Source: Maribacter zhoushanensis | Lineage (GTDB): Bacteria; Bacteroidota; Bacteroidia; Flavobacteriales; Flavobacteriaceae | Assembly: GCF_029350975.1 (NCBI RefSeq) | Contig: NZ_JARKMR010000001.1 | Span: 1,240,001 to 1,304,000 of the forward strand | Direction: 5' to 3' | Length of the DNA stretch: 64,000 nt | Shown here: in pieces, positions 25,490 through 34,426 of the stretch | Layout: each line of letters starts with the position of its first letter | How positions within the stretch are numbered: the first letter of the stretch is position 1 | Program-made: the position numbers and the translations under genes | Notes under the pieces: model-generated | Database searches by the model: none | The model's input: the letters and a program-made list of their open reading frames with translations, nothing else | Told to the model about the DNA's origin: nothing

Positions 25490-26713
25490 TTACTGATTTG
25501 CCGTTAACTCACAAATACGTACAATTACTTCTACCGCTTTCTGCATACTCTCAACGGGCACATATTCGTACTTTCCATGAAAATTATGTCCGCCAGCGAA
25601 AATGTTAGGGCAGGGTAAGCCCATATAACTTAGTTGAGAACCATCTGTACCGCCTCTAATAGGTTTTATGATTGGTTTTATGCTAATTTCTTCCATAGCT
25701 TTTTTGGCGGTTTCTACAATATGAAAAACAGGTTCTACCTTTTCTTTCATATTAAAGTATTGGTCATTTAATTCTAGTTCAATACAATTGTCAAACTCAT
25801 TATTATATTTCTTGACAATATCTTGTACCAACTCTTTGCGTTTATTGAAATGCTTTAAATCGTGATCTCTAATGATAAGTTCTACGGTTGCATTTTCTAT
25901 TTCTGCATCAAAATGATGCACATGAAAAAAGCCTTCACGACCAGTGGTTTCTTCTGGCACTTCATGTTTTGGTAAATCACTTACAATCTTATTTGCAATT
26001 AAAAGGGCATTTACCATTTTTCCTTTTGCATAACCTGGGTGTACACTTTTACCTTTCACGGTAATTTTTGCTCCCGCGGCATTGAAATTTTCATATTCTA
26101 ACTCGCCAATTTGGCTGCCATCCATAGTATATGCCCAAGCAGCCCCAAATTTTTCAACATCAAATTTATGGGCACCACGGCCAATTTCTTCATCAGGAGT
26201 AAAGCCAACTCTAATAGGTCCATGTTTTATTTTAGGATTGTTGATCAAATATTCCATGGCGGTTACTATCTCTGTAATACCTGCCTTATCATCTGCACCT
26301 AATAGTGTTGTGCCGTCTGTAGTAATTATGGTTTGACCTATATACTGTAGTAAATCATCAAAATAGGAGGATGATAAAATGATGTCTTTTTCTTTGTTCA
26401 GAACAATATCTTTACCGTCATAATTTCTGATAATCTGCGGATTTACATTGGTACCGCTAAAATCTGGAGAAGTATCAAAATGAGAAATAAAACCAATGGT
26501 TGGTACCTCATGGTCAACGTTAGAGGGCAATGTTGCCATAATATATGCATTATCATCTATAGTAACATCTGTCATGCCTATGGCGCGTAATTCATCAACT
26601 AATTTATTGGCTAAATTCCATTGCTTTTCAGTACTTGGTGTGGTGTCAGATGATGAATCGCTTTGCGTGTCAATAGTAATATAACTAATGAAGCGGTCTA
26701 TAATATGCTGCAT
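25490..26713 (-). CDS. pepT: Peptidase T (tripeptide aminopeptidase)
   Basis: A cytoplasmic zinc M20B peptidase that removes the N-terminal residue from tripeptides. The protein has 407 aa (normal). Metal ligands and catalytic residues sit in GFISHFDTSPDFSG, LLGADDKAGI and FTPDEEIGRGAHKFDV; the C-terminal IRGGTDGSQLSYMGLPCPN carries the last conserved motifs. It is followed at 4 bases by the YdeI-like gene. A perfect -7 element (TATTTTTG read on the minus strand, 26730-26737) lies 17 bases upstream of the ATG. Confidence 0.96.
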   Translation of the reverse strand: MQHIIDRFISYITIDTQSDSSSDTTPSTEKQWNLANKLVDELRAIGMTDVTIDDNAYIMATLPSNVDHEVPTIGFISHFDTSPDFSGTNVNPQIIRNYDGKDIVLNKEKDIILSSSYFDDLLQYIGQTIITTDGTTLLGADDKAGITEIVTAMEYLINNPKIKHGPIRVGFTPDEEIGRGAHKFDVEKFGAAWAYTMDGSQIGELEYENFNAAGAKITVKGKSVHPGYAKGKMVNALLIANKIVSDLPKHEVPEETTGREGFFHVHHFDAEIENATVELIIRDHDLKHFNKRKELVQDIVKKYNNEFDNCIELELNDQYFNMKEKVEPVFHIVETAKKAMEEISIKPIIKPIRGGTDGSQLSYMGLPCPNIFAGGHNFHGKYEYVPVESMQKAVEVIVRICELTANQ

Positions 26714-26729
26714 GCTAAATGTGTTTTAT

Positions 26730-26737
26730 CAAAAATA
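26730..26737 (-). promoter_or_regulatory. Candidate -7 element of pepT
   Basis: TATTTTTG on the minus strand, exact to consensus, with its end 17 bases from the pepT start. No good TTG at the -33 distance. Confidence 0.45.
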
Positions 26738-26782
26738 AGCTTATATATTGTAATTTAGTAAACGTAATATTCTATAAATTCA

Positions 26783-27235
26783 ATGTTGATGAAGTTTAGG
26801 TGTCTAGTAGTATTGGCTTCTTTTTTATTTTTTACAAATGTAAATGCGCAGGCAGATTGTATTCTTGGGGTTGGTGTAACAAGCGATTCTATAATTTCAG
26901 ATATTTTTCAGTTGAATGATATGCAAAAGGCAAAACTAGAGAGCTTTAGTGCAGATGTTAAACTTCGTAATGAAGCTTTAAATAATGATTTGGCGGAAGT
27001 TAAGAGTAAACACCCTCAAAGTAATGTTACGGAACTACGCCAATTAGCGGATAAGTATAAAGTTGTTATGGATAGTATGGCTAGGGTCCAAGAGATGATG
27101 GATAAAAAGATGTTAGCCTTATTTAACTCTAATCAATACGAATTATACTTGTCTTTGTGTAAAGATGCTTCAAGGTCGGCATATATTGTAACCCCTGCTG
27201 TATATGGTGATAGCATATCTAATAAAAACAGATAA
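26783..27235 (+). CDS. Exported helical protein, Spy/CpxP-like in layout
   Basis: A 150-aa exported protein of unknown function. A signal peptide (about 1-22, ending NVNAQ) precedes a mature helical region with LNDMQKAKLESFSADVKLR and a second helix RVQEMMDKKMLALFNSNQY. Two long helices after an exported start recall the Spy/CpxP type of small periplasmic proteins, but no LTxxQ signature is present, so this is only a resemblance. ATG codons at 26783 and 26789 are both possible starts. It precedes pyrD by about 58 bases. Confidence 0.68.
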   Translation: MLMKFRCLVVLASFLFFTNVNAQADCILGVGVTSDSIISDIFQLNDMQKAKLESFSADVKLRNEALNNDLAEVKSKHPQSNVTELRQLADKYKVVMDSMARVQEMMDKKMLALFNSNQYELYLSLCKDASRSAYIVTPAVYGDSISNKNR

Positions 27236-27266
27236 AATATTGCTTAGCTTTCTCATTTACAGTTTG

Positions 27267-27274
27267 TATTTTTG
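27267..27274 (+). promoter_or_regulatory. Candidate -7 element of pyrD
   Basis: TATTTTTG, an exact -7 consensus, 19 bases before the pyrD ATG. A TTG at 27240-27242 is 24 bases away, slightly too far. Confidence 0.45.
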
Positions 27275-27293
27275 GGGCTTCTAAAATATATAC

Positions 27294-28340
27294 ATGTACA
27301 GGCTTTTTATTAGACCTCTTTTATTTCTTCTTGACCCAGAAAAAGTTCATCACATTAGTTTTTCAAGTATTAAGTTTTTTTCAAAAATAGGACTGTCTGG
27401 TCTTATTAAATCTATGTTCGTTGTTGAAGATAAACGTTTAGAACGTGAGCTTTTTGGACTAAAATTTAAGAATCCGGTTGGTTTGGCGGCCGGTTTTGAT
27501 AAAAATGCTGTTTTGTATAACGAGTTATCAGATTTCGGATTCGGTTTCGTAGAAATAGGTACATTGACACCTAAGCCTCAAGATGGCAACCCAAAGAAGA
27601 GATTATTCCGTTTAAAAGAAGATAAGGCTATTATTAACCGAATGGGTTTTAATAACCACGGCGTTTTTGAAGCTGTTGAGAATTTAAAGAAAAAGCATAA
27701 AGTACTTATAGGTGGTAACATTGGTAAGAATAAAGTAACACCTAATAATGAAGCGATCAAAGACTATTTAATATGTTTTGATGCCCTTTTTGATCATGTA
27801 GATTACTTTGTAGTAAATGTTAGTTCGCCAAACACACCTGGTTTACGCGAATTACAGGATAAAGAGCCATTGACAGCTTTGTTAAATGAACTTCAATTAG
27901 AGAATGCTAAATTAAGTAAGCGCAAAGAGACAGTTCGTAAACCAATTCTATTAAAAATAGCACCGGATCTTACCGATAGTCAATTGTTAGATATTATTGA
28001 TATTGTGAGCGATACTAGTATTGACGGTGTTATTGCAACTAATACGACTATTGCTAGAGAGAATTTGAAATCTCATGCTTTAATTACCGAAGAAGCCGGT
28101 GGACTAAGTGGTGCGCCTTTGAAAGATAGAAGTACAGAAGTTATTCGCTTTTTGGCGGACAAGAGTAACAAAGCATTCCCAATAATTGGTGTTGGTGGTA
28201 TTAATTCTGCTGAAGATGCCATAGAGAAATTAGAAGCTGGTGCAGATTTAATTCAATTATGGACGGGCTTTGTATATGAAGGTCCTGCCTTGGTTAAGGA
28301 GATAAACAATGCTCTTTTAGATAAATCAGCTAATGCTTAA
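27294..28340 (+). CDS. pyrD: Dihydroorotate dehydrogenase, class 2 (quinone)
   Basis: This oxidises dihydroorotate to orotate with FMN and passes electrons to the quinone pool in pyrimidine synthesis. The protein has 348 aa. The N-terminal helix [20 protein letters not shown] is the membrane-associating part of class 2 enzymes. Family motifs are [28 protein letters not shown] (catalytic serine region) and [12 protein letters not shown], with [10 protein letters not shown] near the FMN phosphate site. It ends at a bidirectional terminator. Confidence 0.97.
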   Translation: MYRLFIRPLLFLLDPEKVHHISFSSIKFFSKIGLSGLIKSMFVVEDKRLERELFGLKFKNPVGLAAGFDKNAVLYNELSDFGFGFVEIGTLTPKPQDGNPKKRLFRLKEDKAIINRMGFNNHGVFEAVENLKKKHKVLIGGNIGKNKVTPNNEAIKDYLICFDALFDHVDYFVVNVSSPNTPGLRELQDKEPLTALLNELQLENAKLSKRKETVRKPILLKIAPDLTDSQLLDIIDIVSDTSIDGVIATNTTIARENLKSHALITEEAGGLSGAPLKDRSTEVIRFLADKSNKAFPIIGVGGINSAEDAIEKLEAGADLIQLWTGFVYEGPALVKEINNALLDKSANA

Positions 28341-28363
28341 CAGATATATTTAAATTTAAAAAA

Positions 28364-28399
28364 AAGCCCTTGTACTATTTGTGCAAGGGCTTTTTTTTA
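28364..28399. terminator. Bidirectional terminator (pyrD / Dabb protein)
   Basis: The arms AAGCCCTTG (28364-28372) and CAAGGGCTT (28384-28392) form a 9-bp perfect stem, with a T-run to 28398 and an A-run in front. It can end both convergent genes. Confidence 0.9.
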
Positions 28400-28415
28400 G
28401 TTGTTATCTGTTTTA

Positions 28416-28823
28416 TTATTTGGTCCAATAATCTACCACAAATACATCATCTAAATACGGAGTCAATACCGCTCCAAATGCCTTATGGTCTGGGTGAGGT
28501 AAATAAATAGCACGGTCTTCTTCACTGTTAAAAGTTAGAAAAAAGGCATGTGTAAAGCCCTTGTTCAGCCCTTCTGGACTATTGTTTAAGCCCCATTCAT
28601 AACTTTTGATCTGTTCAATTTTAGACGGTAGTGCGCTAAAAGCATCTTCTACTTTTTTAATTTGTGCAGCTGTTGTTCCTTCTTTAAATTTAAAAAATAC
28701 AGTATGTCTTAAAAGACTATCGTTCTTGATCATTGCTGTTGAGGTTATGTTTTTATCTGTTGTTGCAAAAGCGTTGGAGATAAATGAAATACTGATTAGT
28801 AATACAAGTACTTTGATTTTCAT
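28416..28823 (-). CDS. Exported Dabb (stress-responsive A/B barrel) domain protein
   Basis: A 135-aa protein with a signal peptide (MKIKVLVLLISISFISNAFA) followed by a dimeric alpha/beta-barrel domain. The core begins LRHTVFFKFKEGTT and has FTHAFFLTFNSEED and YLPHPDHKAFG, which are typical Dabb motifs. These domains are plant stress- and bacterial monooxygenase-like folds with unclear substrates; export is notable since many members are cytoplasmic. The ATG at 28823 is chosen; an upstream start at 28844 would place 7 residues before the signal peptide. Confidence 0.86.
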   Translation of the reverse strand: MKIKVLVLLISISFISNAFATTDKNITSTAMIKNDSLLRHTVFFKFKEGTTAAQIKKVEDAFSALPSKIEQIKSYEWGLNNSPEGLNKGFTHAFFLTFNSEEDRAIYLPHPDHKAFGAVLTPYLDDVFVVDYWTK

Positions 28824-28909
28824 AATGTGTAGATTTTTAAACAAGATATTAAAAATAGGTGTAATACACGGTTATTCGTACTTTTCGGGTAGAACTAATA
28901 TCTTAAAGC

Positions 28910-29530
28910 TTGAATTACGAAATCTTACTGGCTTTTTCAATGGCAACCTTTGTTCTGGCACTTTCACCAGGGCCTGATAATATTTTTGTACTTATACAAA
29001 GTATCAGTAATGGTAAAAAACACGGATTGGCTGTTGTTGCAGGTTTAATGACCGGCTGTTTGGTCCACACTACATTATTGGCCTTTGGGGTTTCAGCGCT
29101 CATTAAAAATAATCCCGCCATATTTAATTTTATTAAAATATTCGGTGCCGCTTATTTGGTATACTTGGCAATCATGGTATATAGGGGAGGAGATGTGATT
29201 TCTATTGAAGGCGAAACTAAGAATGTGAAAAGCTATTTGCGGTTATATCGTCAAGGTTTTATTATGAATGTACTCAACCCTAAGGTGACTATTTTTTTTC
29301 TAGCTTTTTTTCCGGGATTTCTATTTTCAGATTCTTTAAGTACTATAATTCAATTCTATACGCTTGGTTTTCTCTTTATTATGGTATCATCCATTGTCTT
29401 TGGTGGTATAGCTATATTATCAGGAAAGATATCAACTTTTTTATCTGCTAATAAAAGAACAGGGTTTGTGTTAAAGTGGGGTCAGGTTATAGTCTTCATC
29501 GGTATTGCGATTTATTTATTAATTGGATAG
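28910..29530 (+). CDS. LysE/RhtB family amino acid exporter
   Basis: An inner-membrane exporter of 206 aa with six hydrophobic segments. The motif LALSPGPDNIFVLIQS (about 16-31) is the LysE signature. A TTG start at 28910 is needed to keep the first membrane helix (YEILLAFSMATFVL); an in-frame stop lies 4 bases upstream and the next ATG (28940) would cut that helix. The exported amino acid is not known. It stands alone between the Dabb gene (divergent) and the lyase gene. Confidence 0.88.
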   Translation: MNYEILLAFSMATFVLALSPGPDNIFVLIQSISNGKKHGLAVVAGLMTGCLVHTTLLAFGVSALIKNNPAIFNFIKIFGAAYLVYLAIMVYRGGDVISIEGETKNVKSYLRLYRQGFIMNVLNPKVTIFFLAFFPGFLFSDSLSTIIQFYTLGFLFIMVSSIVFGGIAILSGKISTFLSANKRTGFVLKWGQVIVFIGIAIYLLIG

Positions 29531-29583
29531 TTTATTTGAAGTATTAATACGAGATACTTGTTTAGAGTTCGTATTTTTACGAA

Positions 29584-30453
29584 ATGTCTAATTCAAAAAT
29601 TAAAATAGTAGAGTGTCCTAGAGATGCCATGCAGGGCATTAAACAGTTTATACCAACAGATGAAAAGGTAAGGTATATTCAATCTTTATTAGGCTGCGGA
29701 TTTGATACTATTGATTTCGGGAGTTTTGTTTCTCCAAAAGCAATACCACAAATGGTAGATACGGCTGAGGTTTTAGCAAAATTAGACTTGTCAAAAACAG
29801 ATTCTAAATTACTTTCTATAGTTGCAAATGTACGTGGGGCCAAAGATGCGGTTTCTCATGCAGAAGTTGATTACTTAGGTTTCCCTTTTTCGATTTCTGA
29901 GAATTTTCAGATGCGTAATACTCATAAGACCATAGCACAATCTGTAGAAACTTTACAAGAAATTTTCAATTTAGCCGATGCTGCCAATAAAGAGGTGGTA
30001 ACTTATATATCTATGGGGTTCGGTAATCCTTACGGAGATCCTTGGAATGTAGATATTGTTGGTGAGTGGACAGAAAAACTTGCGAAAATGGGAGCTAAAA
30101 TTTTGTCACTTTCAGATACCGTTGGATCATCTGATCCAGAAACTATTTCTTATTTGTTCTCAAATCTAATTCCCAAATACCCAAATATCGAATTTGGGGC
30201 ACATTTGCATACAACCCCAACCAAGTGGCATGAAAAAGTTGCTGCCGCTTATGAATCTGGTTGTAGACGTTTTGATGGTGCCATACAAGGTTTTGGTGGT
30301 TGTCCAATGGCAAAAGATGACTTAACGGGCAATATGCCTACTGAAAAAATGCTTTCGTATTTTACTTCTGAGAAGGCTGATGCTGGAGTTAATTGGATGA
30401 CTTTTGAGGCTTCTTTTAATAAAGCTACCGAGCTTTTTACAGCATATCATTAA
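29584..30453 (+). CDS. Hydroxymethylglutaryl-CoA lyase-like enzyme
   Basis: A TIM-barrel lyase of the HMGL/DRE-TIM family, 289 aa, expected to cleave HMG-CoA to acetoacetate and acetyl-CoA in leucine breakdown. It shows VECPRDAMQG (catalytic R13 and metal-binding D14), FGAHLHTTP (metal histidines) and the loop GGCPMAKDDLTGNMPTE with the active-site cysteine. Classical lyases have GGCPFAPGASGN, so this loop differs in the residues after the proline. Substrate assignment is therefore strong for family and moderate for the exact CoA ester. Confidence 0.87.
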   Translation: MSNSKIKIVECPRDAMQGIKQFIPTDEKVRYIQSLLGCGFDTIDFGSFVSPKAIPQMVDTAEVLAKLDLSKTDSKLLSIVANVRGAKDAVSHAEVDYLGFPFSISENFQMRNTHKTIAQSVETLQEIFNLADAANKEVVTYISMGFGNPYGDPWNVDIVGEWTEKLAKMGAKILSLSDTVGSSDPETISYLFSNLIPKYPNIEFGAHLHTTPTKWHEKVAAAYESGCRRFDGAIQGFGGCPMAKDDLTGNMPTEKMLSYFTSEKADAGVNWMTFEASFNKATELFTAYH

Positions 30454-30497
30454 GATACTGTTTTAAAAATCAGCCTTATAATATCTTTCTGTTAATT

Positions 30498-30506
30498 TTA
30501 TTTAGA
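30498..30506 (+). promoter_or_regulatory. Additional TTATTTAGA half-site upstream of the DUF4856 promoter
   Basis: TTATTTAGA is identical to the right arm (read on the minus strand) of the dyad at 30559-30581. It lies just upstream of the -33 element. It may be a second regulator contact; alone it is weak evidence in AT-rich DNA. Confidence 0.35.
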
Positions 30507-30522
30507 TTTATTATAGATAAGC

Positions 30523-30553
30523 TTGCCTAGCTTGAAAACATGTTATAGGTTTG
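30523..30553 (+). promoter_or_regulatory. Promoter of the DUF4856-imelysin-HTTM-receptor locus
   Basis: TTG at 30523-30525, a 20-base spacer and TAGGTTTG at 30546-30553 match the Bacteroidota promoter pattern. Transcription should begin near 30560, giving a leader of about 35 bases before the ATG at 30596. Confidence 0.75.
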
Positions 30554-30558
30554 CATAG

Positions 30559-30581
30559 TTATTTGAAACAAGTCTAAATAA
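30559..30581. promoter_or_regulatory. Operator-like inverted repeat at the transcription start
   Basis: TTATTTGA (30559-30566) and TCTAAATAA (30573-30581) form an imperfect dyad over 23 bases, placed exactly over the predicted start point. A repressor bound here would block transcription. An iron-sensing Fur- or DtxR-family regulator is the natural candidate given the genes that follow; that is inference. Confidence 0.55.
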
Positions 30582-30595
30582 AAATTGATATTAAA

Positions 30596-31831
30596 ATGAA
30601 TAAATTCTTTTTGGCAATAATTGCCGTTGCTGGTTTGGCTTTTACATCATGTAGTTCTGAGGATGATAGCTTAGAGCTTTCACCATGTGATAATTGTTTT
30701 GTTGATTTTGAAGTACCAGATTCTTATGTGTTTACTAGAAACGGAGCTTCAACGGTTAGTTTTGACGGGCAAACCACGAGAATAAAAATGGGGCAAGAGC
30801 TTTTATCAAATTTTAACATTCAAACAAAAACCTTTGATGAATTAAATGGAATGTTTGCTCATATTGAAGGTGAAGTTGATTTTGAAGAAACTGCATTAAA
30901 TGAGTCTGATAAAAGTCTTCGTAGTAAAGTTGCTGCTTCTGCAGATTATTTTTCTACAAATGCAACTGATCAAGCAATAATTCGTGCTGATCTTGAAGGG
31001 TTTATAAGTGCTCAAGTTGCAGATGTATATCCAAATTGGGAGGTTGCCGCTGCAGCGGGTCAAGCAGGTCAATTGGCTGACGGTGAAAGTACACGTTATG
31101 TAAACGCTAATGGGTTGGAGTATAACCAATTATTTGCGAAATCATTAATAGGTAGCTTAATGACGGATCAGATATTGAACAACTATTTAAGTACCGCGGT
31201 GTTAGACGAGGCAGACAACGTAGCTAATAATGATGCCGATGTAGTTGAAGAAGGTAAAGATTATACAACCATGGAGCATAAATGGGATGAAGCTTATGGC
31301 TATGCTTATGGCTTAAATGCTGATCAAGCAAACCCTAATGCTGATTTAGGTGCAGATAGTTTTTTGAACGAGTATATAGAACGTGCCAATGCAGATTCAG
31401 ACTTTGAAGGTATTGCTGATGATATATTTGAAGCCTATAAATTAGGTCGTGCAGCCATTGTTGCTAAAGATTATGATGTTAGAAATGCACAGGCAGAAAT
31501 TATTAAGGAGAACATTTCAAAGGTCATTGCAATTAGAGCTATTTATTATTTGCAAAATGGTAAAACAAAGTTAGAAGGAGAAACTCCGAATGTTGGTGGA
31601 GCTTTCCATGCACTTTCTGAGGCTTATGGTTTTATTTACAGCTTACAATTTACAAGACAGCCTAATTCTTCAGAGCCGTATTTTTCTAAAGAAGAGGTCG
31701 ATGCTTTTTTAACTCAGTTATTGGCAGATGGTGAAAATGGACTTTGGAATGTAGAAGCTGCAACACTTGATGCGATTTCTGAAGATATTGCCGCACAATT
31801 TGATTTTACGGTAGCTGAAGCTGCTGAATAA
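30596..31831 (+). CDS. DUF4856 lipoprotein
   Basis: An outer-envelope lipoprotein of 411 aa. The signal peptide ends in the lipobox AFTSC, lipidating the cysteine at about residue 19; an acidic stretch SSEDDS follows. A second cysteine pair lies in SPCDNCFVDF. The remaining protein is mainly helical, with the DUF4856 patterns EHKWDEAYGYAYGL and LGRAAIVAKDYDVRNAQAEI. It is the first gene after the promoter and operator. DUF4856 proteins commonly neighbour imelysin genes in Bacteroidota; the periplasmic role is not known, and a metal- or chelate-binding function is inferred from context. Confidence 0.9.
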   Translation: MNKFFLAIIAVAGLAFTSCSSEDDSLELSPCDNCFVDFEVPDSYVFTRNGASTVSFDGQTTRIKMGQELLSNFNIQTKTFDELNGMFAHIEGEVDFEETALNESDKSLRSKVAASADYFSTNATDQAIIRADLEGFISAQVADVYPNWEVAAAAGQAGQLADGESTRYVNANGLEYNQLFAKSLIGSLMTDQILNNYLSTAVLDEADNVANNDADVVEEGKDYTTMEHKWDEAYGYAYGLNADQANPNADLGADSFLNEYIERANADSDFEGIADDIFEAYKLGRAAIVAKDYDVRNAQAEIIKENISKVIAIRAIYYLQNGKTKLEGETPNVGGAFHALSEAYGFIYSLQFTRQPNSSEPYFSKEEVDAFLTQLLADGENGLWNVEAATLDAISEDIAAQFDFTVAEAAE

Positions 31832-31847
31832 TTCTTTAAAAAAAGTT

Positions 31848-31889
31848 AAATAAAGCAATTCATTCTAATAAGATTGGATTGCTTTATTT
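31848..31889 (+). terminator. Intercistronic hairpin between DUF4856 and imelysin genes
   Basis: A perfect 12-bp stem, AAATAAAGCAAT (31848-31859) with ATTGCTTTATTT (31878-31889) and an 18-base loop, is followed only by a mixed T-run (ATTTTTG). It may attenuate transcription or stabilise the upstream mRNA, so that the lipoprotein is made in excess. A -7-like TATTTTTG (31889-31896) overlaps its end and might give a second promoter. Confidence 0.55.
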
Positions 31890-31925
31890 ATTTTTGCATT
31901 TAATTAGAATAAATAAAAATAAGGT

Positions 31926-33059
31926 ATGAAGAAGGTAATAGGGGCATTGTTTATTATGACCTTAGTATGGGCATGTTCTAGTGATAGTACTGCAGAAGAA
32001 GAGGTGATGATACCAGAAGAGAATGAAGATGTTTCTTTTGAGCGTAGCGCCATGCTTATCAATTGGGCAGATAATATTATTATTCCATCTTACGCGGCAT
32101 TTACTGCAGATATGGATGGTTTAGTAAATTCATTTAATACGTTCAAGGCAGATGTGAATGAAAGTAATTTAGATGCGCTGCGTGCGTCATGGCTTAATGC
32201 CTATAAATCTTGGCAGCATGTAGAAATGTTTGAAATTGGACCTGCTGAAACTGTAGGTTTTCAATTGAATATGAATATTTATCCAACGGATAATGAAAAG
32301 ATTGATGGATTTGTAACTACCGGTAGTTATGATTTGTCCTTATCATCTAATAGAAGTGCTAAAGGCTTTCCTGCTTTAGATTACCTATTGAATGGTTTGG
32401 GCGATAACGATACAGATATACTTGCTTTCTATAGCGGTAATGATCAAGAGGCTTACTTACAGTACACTGAAGATGTTTTATTGGATATGCAATCTTTGAC
32501 TGCAACTGTAGTGTCTGATTGGACAAATGGTTACAGAGATACATTTGTTGCTAACGATGGGGCTTCATCTACTGCATCTGTAGATCGTATGGTAAATGAT
32601 TACATCTTTTATTATGAGAAGTATTTAAGAGCAGGTAAAATGGGTATTCCCTTAGGTGTTTTTTCCGGTAGTACCTTACCTAGAAATGTTGAGGCATATT
32701 ATGAAGGTACAATTTCTAATGATTTGTTTTTAGAGGCATTAACGGCAGTTCAAGATTTTTTTAATGGTAAACATTTTAATTCATCAGAAGAAGGAGAAAG
32801 TTTAGCATCTTATCTAGATGCATTGAACACTTTAAAAAACGGAGAAGACTTGTCTGCTCTACTTAACGATCAGTTCAATACGGCAGAAAATATGATACTT
32901 GATCTTTCGGCATTTAGATCAGAGATTGAGAATAATAATCCTCCTACTTCTATGCTTTTAGCTTATGATGAAGTACAAAAAGCAGTACCTATGTTAAAGG
33001 TAGATATGGTTTCTGCTATGAGTATTAGTATTGATTTTGTTGATGCTGATGGTGATTAA
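31926..33059 (+). CDS. Imelysin-like lipoprotein
   Basis: A lipoprotein of 377 aa with lipobox VWAC (cysteine about residue 17). The body is the all-helical imelysin fold, with the first helix bundle around SFERSAMLINWADNIIIP and WLNAYKSWQHVEMFEIGP. Where imelysin peptidase M75 has GxHxxE, this protein reads KGFPALDYLLNG, so histidine and glutamate are replaced. Imelysin proteins are iron-regulated and related to EfeO, and are thought to bind or help acquire iron rather than act as peptidases. The stop overlaps the HTTM start (TAATG). Confidence 0.9.
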   Translation: MKKVIGALFIMTLVWACSSDSTAEEEVMIPEENEDVSFERSAMLINWADNIIIPSYAAFTADMDGLVNSFNTFKADVNESNLDALRASWLNAYKSWQHVEMFEIGPAETVGFQLNMNIYPTDNEKIDGFVTTGSYDLSLSSNRSAKGFPALDYLLNGLGDNDTDILAFYSGNDQEAYLQYTEDVLLDMQSLTATVVSDWTNGYRDTFVANDGASSTASVDRMVNDYIFYYEKYLRAGKMGIPLGVFSGSTLPRNVEAYYEGTISNDLFLEALTAVQDFFNGKHFNSSEEGESLASYLDALNTLKNGEDLSALLNDQFNTAENMILDLSAFRSEIENNNPPTSMLLAYDEVQKAVPMLKVDMVSAMSISIDFVDADGD

Positions 33060-34426
33060 TGGAATCGTTGATAGAGAAATATATTAAAGCTCCCGTAGAG
33101 ACCGCCACTTTGGCGGTCTTTCGTATTTTATTTGGTCTGATGATGCTTTTTAGTATTGTTCGGTTTTGGAGCTATGGTTGGATCGATAAATTATATGTTC
33201 AACCAGAACTTTTTTTCTCATATTACGGGTTTGAGTGGGTGAAGCCATTGGGTGTTTATACCTACCTTATTTTTGTTATTTGTGGTTTGGCTGCTCTATT
33301 AGTGTCTCTCGGTTATCGATATAAATTAAGTATAGTTATTTTCTTTTTGAGCTTTACCTACATAGAGCTTATGGATAAAACAACCTATTTAAACCATTAC
33401 TACTTTATAAGTGTTCTTAGCTTTTTAATGATATTTCTTCCGGCAAACGCCAGCTATTCTTTAGATGCATATTTTAATCCTAAGAAATCATTTCATTACA
33501 TTCCAAGATGGACAATAGATAGTATTAAATTACTTTTAGGTATCGTCTATTTTTATGCTGGTTTGGCAAAATTAAATTCAGATTGGCTATTTAACGCTAT
33601 GCCCTTAAAAATTTGGTTGCCCTCTAAATTTGATATTCCTCTAATAGGAAATTTGCTAAGTGAAGAATGGGTACAATACGTATTTAGTTGGTCTGGGGCA
33701 CTGTACGATCTTACCATTCCCTTTTTATTATTATATAAGAAAACTAGACCATATGCCTTTGTAATGGTTGTAGTGTTTCATGTGTTGACCAGGGTTTTGT
33801 TCCCCATAGGTATGTTCCCTTATGTAATGATAATTTCTACATTGATATTTTTTGATGAAAGTTTTCACTCTAAGTTTTTAACGTATTTGTCTAAAGTGCT
33901 TCATATAGATAGTAGTAAGTTTTACAATCAAAAGACGTTTAAAGAGTTGTCTGCATTTAAAGTCAAGATGAAGTATATAATAGTAACCCTATTTTTTTGC
34001 CTGCAACTAGCTATACCCTTTAGATATCTTTTGTATCCGGGTGAGTTGTTTTGGACAGAAGAAGGTTATCGTTTTTCATGGAGGGTAATGTTAATGGAAA
34101 AGTCTGGCTATGCTCAGTTTAAAATTGTTGATGGAGAATCAGGTAGATGGTTCTACGTAGACAACACAGATTTTATTACTCCGCTGCAAGAAAAGCAAAT
34201 GGCATTTCAACCAGATTTTATTTTGGAATATGCTCATTTTTTAAAAAATCATTTTGAAGCAGATGGGCATAATAACGTGCAAGTATATGTAGATTGCCAA
34301 GTGAGTTTAAACGGTAGGTTAAGTACGTCATATATTGACCCTACAATAGATTTAGGGAAACAAAAAGAATCTTTTTTACACAAAAATTGGATAATACCAT
34401 TTAAAGATGAAATTAAAGGAATTTAG
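33059..34426 (+). CDS. HTTM-domain membrane protein (vitamin K gamma-carboxylase-like)
   Basis: An inner-membrane protein of 455 aa. The HTTM domain (about 15-290) has at least eight hydrophobic segments and the family-typical YFYAGLAKLNSDWL. A smaller periplasmic or cytoplasmic C-terminal domain (about 320-455) follows. The domain is shared with vitamin K-dependent gamma-carboxylase, which couples quinol oxidation to chemistry on a substrate; the bacterial role is unknown. It starts on the last base of the imelysin stop and the receptor gene begins 20 bases before its end, so it is translationally tied to both. Confidence 0.9.
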   Translation: MESLIEKYIKAPVETATLAVFRILFGLMMLFSIVRFWSYGWIDKLYVQPELFFSYYGFEWVKPLGVYTYLIFVICGLAALLVSLGYRYKLSIVIFFLSFTYIELMDKTTYLNHYYFISVLSFLMIFLPANASYSLDAYFNPKKSFHYIPRWTIDSIKLLLGIVYFYAGLAKLNSDWLFNAMPLKIWLPSKFDIPLIGNLLSEEWVQYVFSWSGALYDLTIPFLLLYKKTRPYAFVMVVVFHVLTRVLFPIGMFPYVMIISTLIFFDESFHSKFLTYLSKVLHIDSSKFYNQKTFKELSAFKVKMKYIIVTLFFCLQLAIPFRYLLYPGELFWTEEGYRFSWRVMLMEKSGYAQFKIVDGESGRWFYVDNTDFITPLQEKQMAFQPDFILEYAHFLKNHFEADGHNNVQVYVDCQVSLNGRLSTSYIDPTIDLGKQKESFLHKNWIIPFKDEIKGI

